Assembly (NCBI RefSeq): GCF_022664465.1
Contig: NZ_JAKREV010000002.1
Location: 541,522 to 605,521 of the forward strand
DNA: 64,000 nt
Direction of reading: 5' to 3'
DNA from: Sphingomonas hankookensis
GTDB taxonomy: Bacteria > Pseudomonadota > Alphaproteobacteria > Sphingomonadales > Sphingomonadaceae
The notes beneath the pieces were generated by a model, which worked only from the letters and a program-made list of their open reading frames with translations, made no database searches and was not told the DNA's origin. Position 1 is the first letter of the stretch. The number at the start of each line of letters is the position of its first letter. Below are positions 8,059 to 18,027 of this stretch, one piece after another. The position numbers and the translations under genes were made by a program.

Positions 8059-10446
8059 TCAGGTCTTTGCCAGCGCATCGCGCGCCGCGGTCGCCAGTTG
8101 CTGTACCGAAAACGGCTTTGGCAGGAACGATACTTGATCCAGATCAATCGACCGGCGCAACTGTTCCTCCGCATAGCCCGACATGAACAGGATCGGCAAC
8201 GTCGGATAAACTTTGCGTACGTGGCCGACCATCGTCGGACCATCCATCGTCGGCATGACGACGTCGGAGATCAGCAGGTCGATATGCGGCCGGTCGGCGA
8301 GCAGTTCCAGCGCTGCCTCGCCATTCTCCGCCGTCATCACGCTATAGCCCTGCCGCGTCAGCGCGCGTTCGGCGATGGCGCGGACCATGTCCTCGTCCTC
8401 GACCAGCAGGATCGTGCCGGTGCCCCAGGCGGGCTCGGCCGGTTCGGCCTTCAGCTTGGGATTGGTGCCGACGCGCGGCGGTTCGGCGGCGGCGGCGTGG
8501 ACCGGCAGGTGGATGACGAAGGTCGACCCCTGCCCGCTGCGCGATTCGGCAAAGATATAGCCGCCCGACTGCTTGATGATGCCGTACACGGTCGACAGGC
8601 CGAGGCCGGTGCCCTTGCCCACCTCCTTGGTGGTGAAGAACGGCTCGAAAATCTTGGGCAGCACGTCGGCGGGGATGCCGGTGCCGGTGTCGGACACCTT
8701 TAGCGTCACATAGTCGCCCACGGGCAAGACATCGTCGTCCATCGCGCGGACTTCCTGCGCGCTGGTCGCCAGCGTTTCGATCGTCAGCACATTGCGGTTG
8801 CCGCCCTGTGCCAGCATCGCGTCGCGGGCATTGACCGCGAGGTTGACGACGACCTGTTCGAGCTGCCCCGGATCGGCGCGGACCGAACCGAGGCCGCGGC
8901 CATGGTTGACGACCAGCTGCACCGTTTCGCCGAGCAGGCGCTTGAGCAGGTTCGACACTTCGGAAATGACGTCGGGCAGCTGCAGCACCTGGGGGCGCAA
9001 CGTCTGCTGGCGCGAAAAGGCGAGCAGCTGGCGCGTCAGGCTGGCGGCGCGGTTGGAATTGGCGCGGATCTGCTGGATATCGTCATAATCACTGTCGCCG
9101 GGCGAATGGCGCATCAGCATCAGGTCGCAATGCCCGATGATCGCGGTCAGGATGTTGTTGAAATCATGCGCGACGCCGCCGGCGAGCTGGCCGACGGCCT
9201 GCATTTTGGTTGCCTGCGCCACCTGCCGCTTCAGCTTGCCCTCCTCGCCCGTATCGCGCAGCGAGAGGACGACGGCGGCCTCGCCCAGCCCCCGCGCGCC
9301 GGCGATCGACAGCGCGATCGGTTCCTCGGCGCGGTCGTTCAGGCGAACGGCCATGTCGGCGCTGTGCTGCGCGCCCCCGGCGAAGCGGCGGACGGCATCG
9401 GCCAGCGCCGCCTTGTCCTCACGCACCACGAGGTCGCCGGGATAGAGCGGCGGCGCGACCGGGTTGACGCCGGTTGCGCGGACGAAGGCGTCGTTCATGT
9501 GCAGGAAGCGACCGTCGCGATCGACCAGCGCCATGCCGACCGGCAGCAGCGAGACTAGCGCGCGGACCTGCGCCGCAGAGCCCGGCGACGCGATCGGCAT
9601 CAGCCCGACCGGCGCCTCTTCCTCGTCCAGCATCGCCACCAGCATCGGGCCGTCGGGATCGTCAACGAACGGCACCTGCACGATGCGCAACGGGTCGCCG
9701 CCCAGCCCTTCGCGTTCGAAGCGCACCCGCCCGCGATTGTCGGTGACGAGGAAGCGGGCGAAGTCGCGCCCTTCGATCGTGGCGTCCTCGTTGCCGACGG
9801 CGCGGGCGCGGAACACGCGGTTGGCGGCGCGGATGCGGCCATCGGCGCTGAGCAGCGCGACCATCACGCCCGCCGTGCCCAGCCGCTCGCCCGCGTCGCC
9901 GGCGATCATTGCGCGCATTGTCACGGCTTCGGCAACAACTTGTCCGCCTTCGAAGCGCCAGACGAGCATCGAATCGCCGGCGCGCGCCAGCGTCGCGATC
10001 AGCGGGGCGTCGCCCTGTCGCACGGTGACTTTCGCATCGCCGTCACGCCATGCAGCGCGGGCGGCGCCGGCCAGCGCGCTGGCGTCGACGCCGTCGCCCA
10101 GCACGCCCGGCGGCGTCGGATAACCGCCGAACAGCGCGGCATAGCGGTCGTTGGCGCAGACCAGCCGCCCGGCGCGGTCGGTGACGGCCAGCGCGTGCGG
10201 ACTGACCGCGGCGAGGGTTTGCGCCAGCGACCAGTCGACCTCCGGCTCGGCCGCTTCGGCCGTTCCGGTCCAGTGCCGGACGCCCAGCGCGACACCCGCC
10301 AGCACGATCGCCGCCGCGACGAAGCCGATCGCGACCGGCACGCTGCCCAGCGTCCACAACACGATCGCCGCCGCCGCCACGCCTGCGATCAGGGCAATGG
10401 CGAAGGGTAGCAATGGCGACGGGGCAGACGGAGATTTCGGCAACAT
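8059..10446 (-). CDS. cckA: Hybrid histidine kinase, CckA type
   Basis: A 795-residue cell-cycle-type hybrid kinase. Two membrane helices span about residues 12-57, and two or three PAS-like sensor regions fill 75-400. HisKA carries [11 protein letters not shown] with phosphorylated H427. The HATPase has N-box [11 protein letters not shown]1 DTGTGIP and G2 [14 protein letters not shown], and the C-terminal receiver has D728 ([11 protein letters not shown]) and K777. In Caulobacter CckA phosphorylates CtrA and CpdR through ChpT and controls the cell cycle; motif spelling and length fit that orthologue. I chose the ATG at 10446 because the longer open frame would read into intergenic repeat DNA. 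The orphan receiver gene follows downstream. Confidence 0.88.
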   Translation of the reverse strand: MLPKSPSAPSPLLPFAIALIAGVAAAAIVLWTLGSVPVAIGFVAAAIVLAGVALGVRHWTGTAEAAEPEVDWSLAQTLAAVSPHALAVTDRAGRLVCANDRYAALFGGYPTPPGVLGDGVDASALAGAARAAWRDGDAKVTVRQGDAPLIATLARAGDSMLVWRFEGGQVVAEAVTMRAMIAGDAGERLGTAGVMVALLSADGRIRAANRVFRARAVGNEDATIEGRDFARFLVTDNRGRVRFEREGLGGDPLRIVQVPFVDDPDGPMLVAMLDEEEAPVGLMPIASPGSAAQVRALVSLLPVGMALVDRDGRFLHMNDAFVRATGVNPVAPPLYPGDLVVREDKAALADAVRRFAGGAQHSADMAVRLNDRAEEPIALSIAGARGLGEAAVVLSLRDTGEEGKLKRQVAQATKMQAVGQLAGGVAHDFNNILTAIIGHCDLMLMRHSPGDSDYDDIQQIRANSNRAASLTRQLLAFSRQQTLRPQVLQLPDVISEVSNLLKRLLGETVQLVVNHGRGLGSVRADPGQLEQVVVNLAVNARDAMLAQGGNRNVLTIETLATSAQEVRAMDDDVLPVGDYVTLKVSDTGTGIPADVLPKIFEPFFTTKEVGKGTGLGLSTVYGIIKQSGGYIFAESRSGQGSTFVIHLPVHAAAAEPPRVGTNPKLKAEPAEPAWGTGTILLVEDEDMVRAIAERALTRQGYSVMTAENGEAALELLADRPHIDLLISDVVMPTMDGPTMVGHVRKVYPTLPILFMSGYAEEQLRRSIDLDQVSFLPKPFSVQQLATAARDALAKT

Positions 10447-10583
10447 GGGCCAAGCTGTTGGGGTGGTTCGGGGGGCGGCGTCAAGCGGCGGTTCGGGCAG
10501 TTTGTCGCAGGGGGCGGGCGTTCGGCGTTCCGGGGCTGGAACGGGAGTGCCCCTGTGCGGTGCGACGGTACCTGGCCCCTTGC

Positions 10584-10795
10584 CGTACCTTACCCCTGCG
10601 CAGGCGGAGGCCCAGGGTATGGCAAACTGCGGTCGGCATTCCGGGCTCTGGACCCCCGCCTGCGCGAGGGTACCGTTTATCCTCGGCAATGCCCTGCTCA
10701 TCCGTACCCCGGCGGAGGCCGGGGTCCAGTTGGGTGACGGTTGTTAGAACCAATGCACGTCCCCCAACTGGGCCCCGGCCTTCGCCGGGGTACGG
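10584..10795. repeat. Cluster of REP-like palindromic repeats
   Basis: The 400-bp gap between cckA and the M13 peptidase gene contains at least four copies of a GC-rich element. Two are nearly identical 38-nt units in inverted orientation at 10702-10739 and 10758-10795, sharing the core CCGTACCCCGGCG and the tail CCAGTTGGG and differing at about three positions. Two more diverged units lie at about 10584-10625 and 10645-10680. No gene is supported here. Confidence 0.8.
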
Positions 10796-10847
10796 TAGGT
10801 AAATCAGGCAACCGCCCCCGCCCGGCATTGCGGACGGGGGCGTGGTC

Positions 10848-12917
10848 TTACCAGATCCGCACGCGCTTCTCGGGCGGCAGGAACAGATATTCGCCCATCG
10901 CCGGCTTGTAGCCCGAATACCACGGGTCGAGGTTGCGGACGACCCACGCCCGCTGTTCGGACGGCGAGTGCGGGTCGGTCAGCAGCCGCTGCCGCAGATT
11001 CGCCTCGCGGTAGCTGCGCCGCCATACCTGCGCCCAGCCGAGGTAGAAACGCTGTTCGGGCGTAAAGCCGTCGATCGCGTTCTGCTGCCCCGGATAGGCG
11101 TGGGTATAGGCGTCCCACGCCACCGTCAGGCCGGCGAGGTCGGCGATGTTTTCGCCGAGCGTCAGCTCGCCCTTCACATGCAGGCCCGGCAGCGGCTCAT
11201 AGGCGTCATACTGCTTGACCAGCGCGGCGGTGCGTTCGTCGAAGCGCTTCACGTCCTCCGCGGTCCACCAGTCGGTCAGGCTGCCGTTGACGTCGTACTT
11301 GCGGCCCTGATCGTCGAAATGGTGGCTGATCTCGTGCCCGATCACCGCACCGATCGCGCCGTAATTGACCGCCGGATCGGCGTTCGGATCGAAGAAGGGC
11401 GGCTGCAGGATCGCGGCGGGGAACACGATCTCGTTCATCACCGGGTTCGCATAGGCGTTCACGGTCATGGGGGTCATGAACCATTCCCATTTCTGGATCG
11501 GCTTGCCCAGATGCTGCACGTTATAGCGCTGCTGCCACCGGTTCGCGCGCAGCATGTTGCCGAACGCATCCCCCGGCGTGATGGTCAGGTCGCTCATGTC
11601 GCGCCAGCGGTCGGGATAGCCGATCTTGGGTGTGAACGCGGCGAGCTTCGCCCGCGCCTTCACCTTCGTTTCGGGCGCCATCCAGTCGAGCGCGTCGAGG
11701 CGGCGGCCCATCGCCTCGGTCACGTTGCGGACCAGCGTGTCGGCCGCGGCCTTGGTCGCGGGCGGGAAGTATTTGGCGACATAGGCCTTGCTGACATCGT
11801 CGGCGACCGCGTCCGCAGTGAAGTCGACCGCGCGCTTCCAGCGTTCCTCCTGCTGCGGCGTGCCCGACAGGACGGTGCCGTAGAACGCGAAATTCTCCTG
11901 GTCGAACGCCTTGGGCAGCACGCTGGAGAAATTGTCGAGCGAGCGGACCATCAGCTGGTCCTTCAGCACGCCGATCGGCGCCGCGCCGATGACCTTCGCC
12001 ATGCCGGTGAAGGCGGTCGGCTGTGCGACGATCACGTCGGGGGTGTTCGCGCCCAGGTCACGGAAATAGGTCGCGAAGTCGAAGCCCGGCGCACGACGCT
12101 GCAGGTCGGCGACGGTCATCTTGTTATAGGTCTTGTTGGCGTCGCGGCTTTCGATCCGCGTCCAGTGAGCGCGGGCGATCTGCGTTTCGAACGCGACGAT
12201 CGCCGCGGCACGGGCCGCCGCATTCTGTTCGCCGGCCAGCGTCAGCACCTTGGCGAGGTGCGTTTCATACGCCTTGCGCTGTTCGACGAGCTTGGCGTCG
12301 GTCGACAGGTAATAATCGCGGTCGGGCATGCCCAGGCCACCCTGCGCGGTCTGCAGCGCATAGACGGTCGGCGCCTTGTCGTCGGGGCCGACATAGGCAC
12401 CGAACGGACCGCCGACGCCCGACTGCGCCGCCTTGGCCGCCAGCGCGGCATAGCCGGCCTTGGACGACAGGGCCTTGATCTCGGTCAGCCACGGCTGGAT
12501 CGGGGCCAGTCCCTTGCCCTCGATCGCGGCATCGTCGAGGAAGGTCGCATAGGCGACGCCGATCTTCGAATTGGGATCGCCCTTCGCCGCGTCGAGCAGT
12601 TCGCGGGTGCGGGTCTTCGACAGGTCGTCCAAGGCGGTGAACATGCCGTAGTTCGACTTGTCGGCCGGGATCGGGGTGATCTTTTCCCAGTTGCCGTTGG
12701 CGTATTTGTAGAAATTGTCGCCCGGCTTCACGCTGCGGTCCATGCCGGCGGCGTCGAAGCCGAAATCGCCGATCTGGGGCTTGGGCGCAGGGGTGGCGGT
12801 TTCGGTGGCGGATGCCGGCGCGGTGGCGGCGGTTTCGACCGGGCCGGTCGGCGCCGTGGTGCAGGCCGACAGGGCCGAAGCCGCGAGCAGGGTGGTCAGG
12901 ACGAAACTACGCCGCAT
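10848..12917 (-). CDS. M13-family metallopeptidase lipoprotein (PepO/neprilysin type)
   Basis: A 689-residue zinc endopeptidase of the neprilysin family. It starts with a lipoprotein signal (LLAASALSAC), so it is probably anchored in the periplasm or outer membrane. Zinc ligands are H528 and H532 with catalytic E529 in VIGHEISHHFDDQG, and the third ligand E589 with D593 is in ENIADLAG. The substrate-strand motif NAYANP and the C-terminal RVRIW, a close match to the family's C-terminal CxVW-type end, are also present. I chose the ATG at 12917 because a shorter leader fits the lipoprotein signal. Such enzymes cut peptides of fewer than about 40 residues. The gene stands alone between two repeat regions. 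Confidence 0.93.
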   Translation of the reverse strand: MRRSFVLTTLLAASALSACTTAPTGPVETAATAPASATETATPAPKPQIGDFGFDAAGMDRSVKPGDNFYKYANGNWEKITPIPADKSNYGMFTALDDLSKTRTRELLDAAKGDPNSKIGVAYATFLDDAAIEGKGLAPIQPWLTEIKALSSKAGYAALAAKAAQSGVGGPFGAYVGPDDKAPTVYALQTAQGGLGMPDRDYYLSTDAKLVEQRKAYETHLAKVLTLAGEQNAAARAAAIVAFETQIARAHWTRIESRDANKTYNKMTVADLQRRAPGFDFATYFRDLGANTPDVIVAQPTAFTGMAKVIGAAPIGVLKDQLMVRSLDNFSSVLPKAFDQENFAFYGTVLSGTPQQEERWKRAVDFTADAVADDVSKAYVAKYFPPATKAAADTLVRNVTEAMGRRLDALDWMAPETKVKARAKLAAFTPKIGYPDRWRDMSDLTITPGDAFGNMLRANRWQQRYNVQHLGKPIQKWEWFMTPMTVNAYANPVMNEIVFPAAILQPPFFDPNADPAVNYGAIGAVIGHEISHHFDDQGRKYDVNGSLTDWWTAEDVKRFDERTAALVKQYDAYEPLPGLHVKGELTLGENIADLAGLTVAWDAYTHAYPGQQNAIDGFTPEQRFYLGWAQVWRRSYREANLRQRLLTDPHSPSEQRAWVVRNLDPWYSGYKPAMGEYLFLPPEKRVRIW

Positions 12918-13026
12918 CGAATAAGCCTCTTCGTATCGGGTGATACGGTGATGCTGCACCCCGGCTTATCGATCGTCAATATCTGGCGTGAATCCGTATC
13001 CCATCGAGATGCAGGAAAGTCCTCCT

Positions 13027-13147
13027 CCGTTTGCTTCGAGCGCAGGTTCGAGCCTGTCGAGAACCGTAGTCGAAAAGGGCTGCCCCAAACGACCCAGTTC
13101 TCGACGGACGCTTCTCGACAAGCTCGAAGCTGCTCGAACCGAACGGG
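13027..13147. repeat. Palindromic repeat, TTCGAG family
   Basis: A ~120-bp imperfect inverted repeat in the gap between the DUF2062 and M13 genes. The left arm contains GCTTCGAGCGCAGGTTCGAG and CTGTCGAGAA; the right arm contains TTCTCGACAAGCTCGAAG and CTGCTCGAACCGAACGG. The same family occurs again at 24048-24370 in this window. Confidence 0.75.
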
Positions 13148-13165
13148 GTGGTTGGGGATATCGGG

Positions 13166-13774
13166 TTACCGGGGAATACGCCCGCCATGCCCGCGCCGCT
13201 TCCACTTGGCGCCGATCCACCACCGCCAGCCGAGCGCGGCGATGGCATAGCCGAGCACCGCGCCGACCACCGAACACACGACCATGCCGAGCGCAGTCGC
13301 CGGCCCGACCTCCGCTACCAACCATTCGAGCCAGCCAGGCGGGGCCGCGACCGCGTTGCCGATCGGGTCGCCCGGCACGACGCGGTCGATGTGGAGCAGC
13401 CACGCGCCGACCTTGTAGTACAGGATGAACAGCAGCGGCGTCGTGATCGGATTGGTGAAGAAGGTCGTGAGCGCGGCCGCCGGGACATTAGCGCGCAGCG
13501 GCAGCGCCAAGACTGCGGATGCGGGAATTTGGCCCAGCGGGATGAGGATGCCGGTGAACATGCCCAGCGCCACGCCGCGCGGGACCGAGCGGCGGGTAAA
13601 GCGCCACAATTCGGGCGCCAGCACGCGGTGCGCGACAGGGCGCAGGAAGCGGTTCGCCTCCATCGATTCGCGGGTCGGCAGGTTCGCGCGAACCCAGCGC
13701 AGCGCGCGCGCGCCCAGCCGCCGGTCGTCGTCTGGCACGTCAGCCACGGTCGCGGAGCAACCTTCCCTGTTCAC
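13166..13774 (-). CDS. DUF2062 membrane protein
   Basis: A 202-residue protein with the DUF2062 core: [22 protein letters not shown], then [19 protein letters not shown], and two to four membrane helices at residues ~65-190. The function of the family is not established. Start is a GTG at 13774 with a weak GGA-type ribosome site. The first 35 nt overlap the end of smpB on the same strand, so the two are probably co-transcribed and coupled. Confidence 0.85.
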   Translation of the reverse strand: MNREGCSATVADVPDDDRRLGARALRWVRANLPTRESMEANRFLRPVAHRVLAPELWRFTRRSVPRGVALGMFTGILIPLGQIPASAVLALPLRANVPAAALTTFFTNPITTPLLFILYYKVGAWLLHIDRVVPGDPIGNAVAAPPGWLEWLVAEVGPATALGMVVCSVVGAVLGYAIAALGWRWWIGAKWKRRGHGGRIPR

Positions 13775-14222
13775 GTTTCCAGTCCCGCTCTTTGATATGC
13801 TCGCGCTTGTCGTGGGTCTTGCGCCCCTTGGCCAATGCCAGTTCGACCTTCGCCCGCCCCTTGCCGTTGAAATAGACGGAGAGCGCGATCAGCGTCATGC
13901 CGTCGCGCGCCACCGCGCCGTGCATCTTGTTTATCTCGCGTTCGTGAAGCAGCAGTTTACGCGGGCGGCGCGGTTCGTGGTTGAAGCGGTTGCCGTGGCT
14001 GAATTCGGGCACGTTCGAATTGATCAGCCACACCTGCCCGTCGCGGACATCGGCATAGCTTTCGGCGATAGATCCCTCGCCGAAGCGCAGCGCCTTCACC
14101 TCGGTACCGGTCAGCGCGATGCCGGCCTCGTACACCGTGTCGATTTCGTAGTCGAACCGCGCACGGCGGTTTTCGGCGACGGTCTTCTTCTTGTCGAACA
14201 GCTGGGGACGCGGACGGCTCAT
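13740..14222 (-). CDS. smpB: SsrA-binding protein SmpB
   Basis: A 160-residue SmpB with the hallmark blocks [25 protein letters not shown], the tmRNA-contact region [18 protein letters not shown] and the basic C-terminal tail [23 protein letters not shown], which enters the ribosome decoding centre. With tmRNA it rescues stalled ribosomes. I chose the ATG at 14222 ([13 protein letters not shown]); an ATG 12 nt earlier is possible. tmRNA itself is not in the window. Confidence 0.96.
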   Translation of the reverse strand: MSRPRPQLFDKKKTVAENRRARFDYEIDTVYEAGIALTGTEVKALRFGEGSIAESYADVRDGQVWLINSNVPEFSHGNRFNHEPRRPRKLLLHEREINKMHGAVARDGMTLIALSVYFNGKGRAKVELALAKGRKTHDKREHIKERDWKREQGRLLRDRG

Positions 14223-14262
14223 GGGCGCCGACATAGGGTGTCGGGCGGCCGAGGGGAAGCAC

Positions 14263-14405
14263 CACCAGGCTCCTCCCCATAACATGGGGAGGGGGACCGC
14301 CGCGCAGCGGTGGTGGAGGGGTCCGCCCCGAACGACACCGTCGCGTCTGCGGCATTGCCCCTCCACCAGCTTCGCTGGTCCCCCTCCCCACCCTGTGGGG
14401 AGGAT
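14263..14405. repeat. CTCCCC-type palindromic repeats
   Basis: The 180-bp gap before smpB contains two short palindromes, one built on CTCCCCATAACATGGGGAG and one on CCCCTCCCCACC/GTGGGGAGG. The facing inverted segments GGTGGAGGGG and CCCCTCCACC lie between them. It is a dispersed intergenic repeat, possibly forming a large RNA or DNA hairpin. No gene is supported here. Confidence 0.65.
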
Positions 14406-17018
14406 TTAGGCGTCTAATGCCTCGCGGACCTTCCGTGCCAGTTCGTCGACCCCGAACGGTTTGGGCAGCAACCGCGTGCCCGGATCGAGCACGCCGTTAT
14501 GCACCACCGCATTGCGGGTATAGCCCGTGGTATAGAGCACGCGCAGGTCGGGACGCATCGTCAGCGCACGGTCGGCCAGTTCGCGGCCGGTCATCCCCGG
14601 CATCACCACATCGGTGAACAACAGCGTCACGCGCACACCCTGCTCCAGCAGGTCCAGCGCCTCCGGCCCGTTCGACGCATGCAGCACGCCATAGCCGAGG
14701 TCGCGCAGCACCTCGACCGAGAAGCTGCGGACGCGCGGTTCGTCCTCGACCACCAGCACCATTTCGTCGGTCGACCCGCGCCGGATCGGCTCCAGCGTGG
14801 TGCGCGGGGCGGGCGTCGGCTGCTCGCCGTAGAAGCGCGGCAGATAGAGGCGGACGGTCGTGCCGACGCCTACCTCGGAATAGATGCGGACATGGCCGCG
14901 CGACTGGCGGACGAAACCGAATACCTGGCTGAGGCCCAGGCCCGTGCCGCGCCCGACCGGCTTGGTGGTGAAGAACGGGTCGAACGCCTTGGCCAGCACC
15001 TCCGGGTCCATGCCCGTGCCGGTATCGGTGACGGCGATCAGGACATATTGCCCGGCCGCCATGTCCGCCTCGCGCGCATAATCGTCGCCGACATGGGCGT
15101 TGGCGGTTTCGATGGTCAGCTTGCCGCCGCCCTCCATCGCGTCGCGGGCGTTGACCGCAAGATTGACGATCGCATTCTCCAGCTGTCCGCGATCCGCTTC
15201 CGCCCGCCACAGCCCGGCGCTCAGCACCGTTTCCACCGCGATGCGTTCGCCCAACGTGCGCGTCAGCAGGTCGGTCAGGTCGGTGACCAGCCGGTTGCCC
15301 TCGACCGGTTCGGGCGACAACGGCGACTGGCGCGAAAAGGCGAGCAGCCGCTGCGTCAGCGCCGCCGCGCGCGTGGCGCCCTCGCGCGCAGCCTCGACAT
15401 AGCGGTCGACATCGTGGCGCCCGCTGGCGAGGCGGCGGTCGATCATGTCGAGCCCGCCGATGACCACCGCCAGCATGTTGTTGAAATCATGCGCGATGCC
15501 GCCGGTCAACTGGCCGACCGCCTCCATCTTCTGCAACTGGCGCACCTGCGTCTCGGCGGCGGCGCGGGCGCTGGCGGCGTTGTGCAGTTCGGTGGCGACG
15601 CGTTCGAGCTGCGCATCCTGCCGCCCGACCTTCGCCTCCAGGCGCAGCAGCGCGTCGGCGCGCTGGACCGTGACCCAGCTGATCTCGGCCACTTCCTGCA
15701 CCAGCGCGATCTCGCCCGGCAGCCAGTGGCGCGCGGCGCCATGGCCGACGACCAGCAACCGGTCCAGCCGGCCGTTCTGGCGCAGCGGTACGCCCAGGCC
15801 CGAGACGGCGGAATAGGATGACGCCTCGCTCCCGACGAAATCGGGGTCGATCGCGAATTCGTCGGACACGATCGTCCGCCCGGCGCGCAGCAGTGCGGTA
15901 TTGCTCTGCCCGAACCGGTCGAGCGAATGTTCGTCGATCAGCGGCGGCAGCGCCCCGTCGTTCCACCCGCCCATGTAGCGGACGCGATTGGCGGCGACGC
16001 GGGCAAAGGCGACGCGGTCGACATGCAGCCATTCGCCCAGCGCCCGGGCGGTGAAGCGCATGATCGCGTCCGGATCGGTCGCAGCCCGCTGCCGGGCGCT
16101 GAGCGACAGGACGAACTCGCGCTCCGCCTTTGCCGCCAGCGTCGCCAGTTCGGCCTGCTTGCGGTCGTCGATGTCATAGCTGACGCCGGGAAAACGCACC
16201 GGACGACCGGTGCCGTCAAAGGTGCAGCGGCCCTGCGCCGACACCCAGCGGCAATTGCCGTCATGGTCGAAGACGCGATATTCGGCGATGAACGTACCGT
16301 CGCCCGCCGGGTCCATCGCCCGTTCGATCGCCCGCTGCGTTTCGGGGAGGTCGTCGGGATGGATGCCCCGGAAGAAGGTGGCGATCGGCGCGCCCTCCTC
16401 CGCCGCCTTCGGATCGACGCCATAGAGCAGCGCGAAGCGGGTATCGGCCCGGATCACGTCGGCCTGCACGTCCCAGTCCCACGCGCCGATATTGCGGCCG
16501 GCCGACAGCGCCTGTTGCAGGCGTTCATCGGCGGCGGCACGCTCCCGCTCCGCCACGACGCGGGCGGTCGTCTCTCCGGTCACGCACAGCAGCCCGGCGA
16601 TCCGGCCGGCATCGTCGAAGGCGGGGGAATAGGTGAAGGTCCACCAGCTTTCCTCGGGTTCACCGGTGCGTGCGAGGTCGAGCTTCATGTCGGTGGCGGT
16701 GATACTCCCGCCGGCCATGGTCTTGTCGACCAGGGGGATGAGTTCTTCCCAGATATTGGACCATACGATGTCGAACCGCTCGCCCAGCGCGCCTTGCATC
16801 CGCACGCCGAGGATCGGGCGATAGGCGTCGTTGTAGAAACAGCGCAGCTCCGGCCCCCATGCCAGGAACATCGGGGTGGGGCAGGACAACATCATCGCCA
16901 GCAGCGAGCGCAGCGAAACCGGCCATTCCTCGATGGCTCCCAACGGGTGCGTCGACCAATCGCGCGCGGCGATCTCCGCACCGATAATCGTCTGAATCGA
17001 AAGAGGTCCGTTTGGCAT
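14406..17018 (-). CDS. PAS/GAF hybrid histidine kinase
   Basis: An 870-residue soluble hybrid kinase with no clear membrane helix. The N terminus (residues ~20-150) is a PAS-like domain, a second PAS with PAC occupies ~165-290, and a GAF-type domain occupies ~300-450. HisKA follows with H510 in GGIAHDFNNML, then HATPase ([31 protein letters not shown]) and a C-terminal receiver with D803 and K853. The PAS start resembles sensors in which FLAWGPELRCFYNDAYRP is the ligand pocket, common among light or redox sensors in alphaproteobacteria; the signal is unknown. I chose the ATG at 17018. No dedicated partner regulator lies next to it. Confidence 0.88.
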   Translation of the reverse strand: MPNGPLSIQTIIGAEIAARDWSTHPLGAIEEWPVSLRSLLAMMLSCPTPMFLAWGPELRCFYNDAYRPILGVRMQGALGERFDIVWSNIWEELIPLVDKTMAGGSITATDMKLDLARTGEPEESWWTFTYSPAFDDAGRIAGLLCVTGETTARVVAERERAAADERLQQALSAGRNIGAWDWDVQADVIRADTRFALLYGVDPKAAEEGAPIATFFRGIHPDDLPETQRAIERAMDPAGDGTFIAEYRVFDHDGNCRWVSAQGRCTFDGTGRPVRFPGVSYDIDDRKQAELATLAAKAEREFVLSLSARQRAATDPDAIMRFTARALGEWLHVDRVAFARVAANRVRYMGGWNDGALPPLIDEHSLDRFGQSNTALLRAGRTIVSDEFAIDPDFVGSEASSYSAVSGLGVPLRQNGRLDRLLVVGHGAARHWLPGEIALVQEVAEISWVTVQRADALLRLEAKVGRQDAQLERVATELHNAASARAAAETQVRQLQKMEAVGQLTGGIAHDFNNMLAVVIGGLDMIDRRLASGRHDVDRYVEAAREGATRAAALTQRLLAFSRQSPLSPEPVEGNRLVTDLTDLLTRTLGERIAVETVLSAGLWRAEADRGQLENAIVNLAVNARDAMEGGGKLTIETANAHVGDDYAREADMAAGQYVLIAVTDTGTGMDPEVLAKAFDPFFTTKPVGRGTGLGLSQVFGFVRQSRGHVRIYSEVGVGTTVRLYLPRFYGEQPTPAPRTTLEPIRRGSTDEMVLVVEDEPRVRSFSVEVLRDLGYGVLHASNGPEALDLLEQGVRVTLLFTDVVMPGMTGRELADRALTMRPDLRVLYTTGYTRNAVVHNGVLDPGTRLLPKPFGVDELARKVREALDA

Positions 17019-17073
17019 ATTCCCTGCGTGGTACGCCGCAACCCCCGCTACGGCAATGGAACCGTCCCCTTCG

Positions 17074-17958
17074 TCAGCGCACCAGCCCGGCATGGGCAAG
17101 CGCCGCGTCGACCGCCGCGCGCGATGCTTCCGACGCGGGCGTCATCGGCAGGCGCAGGTCGGTCGGGAAGCCCGGACGAACGCGACCCAGCGCATACTTT
17201 ACCGGCCCCGGCGACGCATCGCTGAACAGCGCGGCGTGCAGCGGGAACAGCCGGTCCTGCAACGTCAGCGCCCGGCCGTAATCGCCCGCGGTGCACGCGT
17301 CCTGAAACTCGGCGCACATCGCCGGCGCGACATTGGCGGTGACCGAAATCGCGCCAACCCCGCCCATCGCGTTGAAAGCGAGCGCCATGTCGTCATTGCC
17401 CGACAACTGGACAAAGGCCGGGCCGCAGCGCAGCCGGTGTTCGGACACCCGCGCCATCTGTCCGGTCGCGTCCTTGATGCCGACGACGACATCGGGAAAC
17501 GCCTTCACGATCCGCTCGACCGTCTCGACCGCGATGTCGGTGACGGTGCGCGCCGGCACGTTGTACAGCATGATCGGCAGGCCACCTTGCGCCGCCAATA
17601 CCTCGAAATGGCGGAACACGCCCTCCTGGTTGGGGCGGTTGTAATAGGGCGGGACCAGCAGCGCGGCGCTGGCGCCCGCCGCCTTAGCCGCATGAATGTG
17701 ATGCAGCGCGACGGCGGTGTCGTTCGATCCGCAACCCGCGATCACCGGCACGCGGCCCTGCGCCTGATCGACGCAGACGCGCACGACATGGTCGTGTTCC
17801 TCGATCGTCATCGTCGCGGCTTCGCCGGTGGTGCCGCAGGGGACCAGCGCGTTCGACCCGCTTTCAATCTGCCAGTCGACGAGCGCGCGGAACGACACCT
17901 CGTCGAACTTGCCGTCGGCAAAGGGCGTGACGAGGGCCGGGATCGATCCGGAAAACAT
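17074..17958 (-). CDS. dapA: 4-hydroxy-tetrahydrodipicolinate synthase
   Basis: A 294-residue DHDPS. It has the pyruvate-binding CGTTGE (residues 41-46), catalytic Y132 and R137 in YNVPART, and the Schiff-base lysine K162 in VGIKDATG. The enzyme condenses pyruvate with aspartate semialdehyde, the first committed step of lysine and meso-diaminopimelate synthesis. The ATG at 17958 gives the standard N terminus MFSGSIPALVTPF; the much longer open frame upstream is antisense to the transglycosylase gene. It is divergent from that gene with about 70 bp between starts. Confidence 0.96.
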   Translation of the reverse strand: MFSGSIPALVTPFADGKFDEVSFRALVDWQIESGSNALVPCGTTGEAATMTIEEHDHVVRVCVDQAQGRVPVIAGCGSNDTAVALHHIHAAKAAGASAALLVPPYYNRPNQEGVFRHFEVLAAQGGLPIMLYNVPARTVTDIAVETVERIVKAFPDVVVGIKDATGQMARVSEHRLRCGPAFVQLSGNDDMALAFNAMGGVGAISVTANVAPAMCAEFQDACTAGDYGRALTLQDRLFPLHAALFSDASPGPVKYALGRVRPGFPTDLRLPMTPASEASRAAVDAALAHAGLVR

Positions 17959-18027
17959 GGGAAACGCGCTCCGTAGACAGGGATTCGAGCCGAAAAGGTG
18001 GCGACAGATAGGGCGCGCTTCCATATC

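Noticed and set aside
10842..13250. An 802-codon plus-strand frame
   Set aside because: It is the complement of the M13 peptidase gene, which has all catalytic motifs; the plus frame has none.
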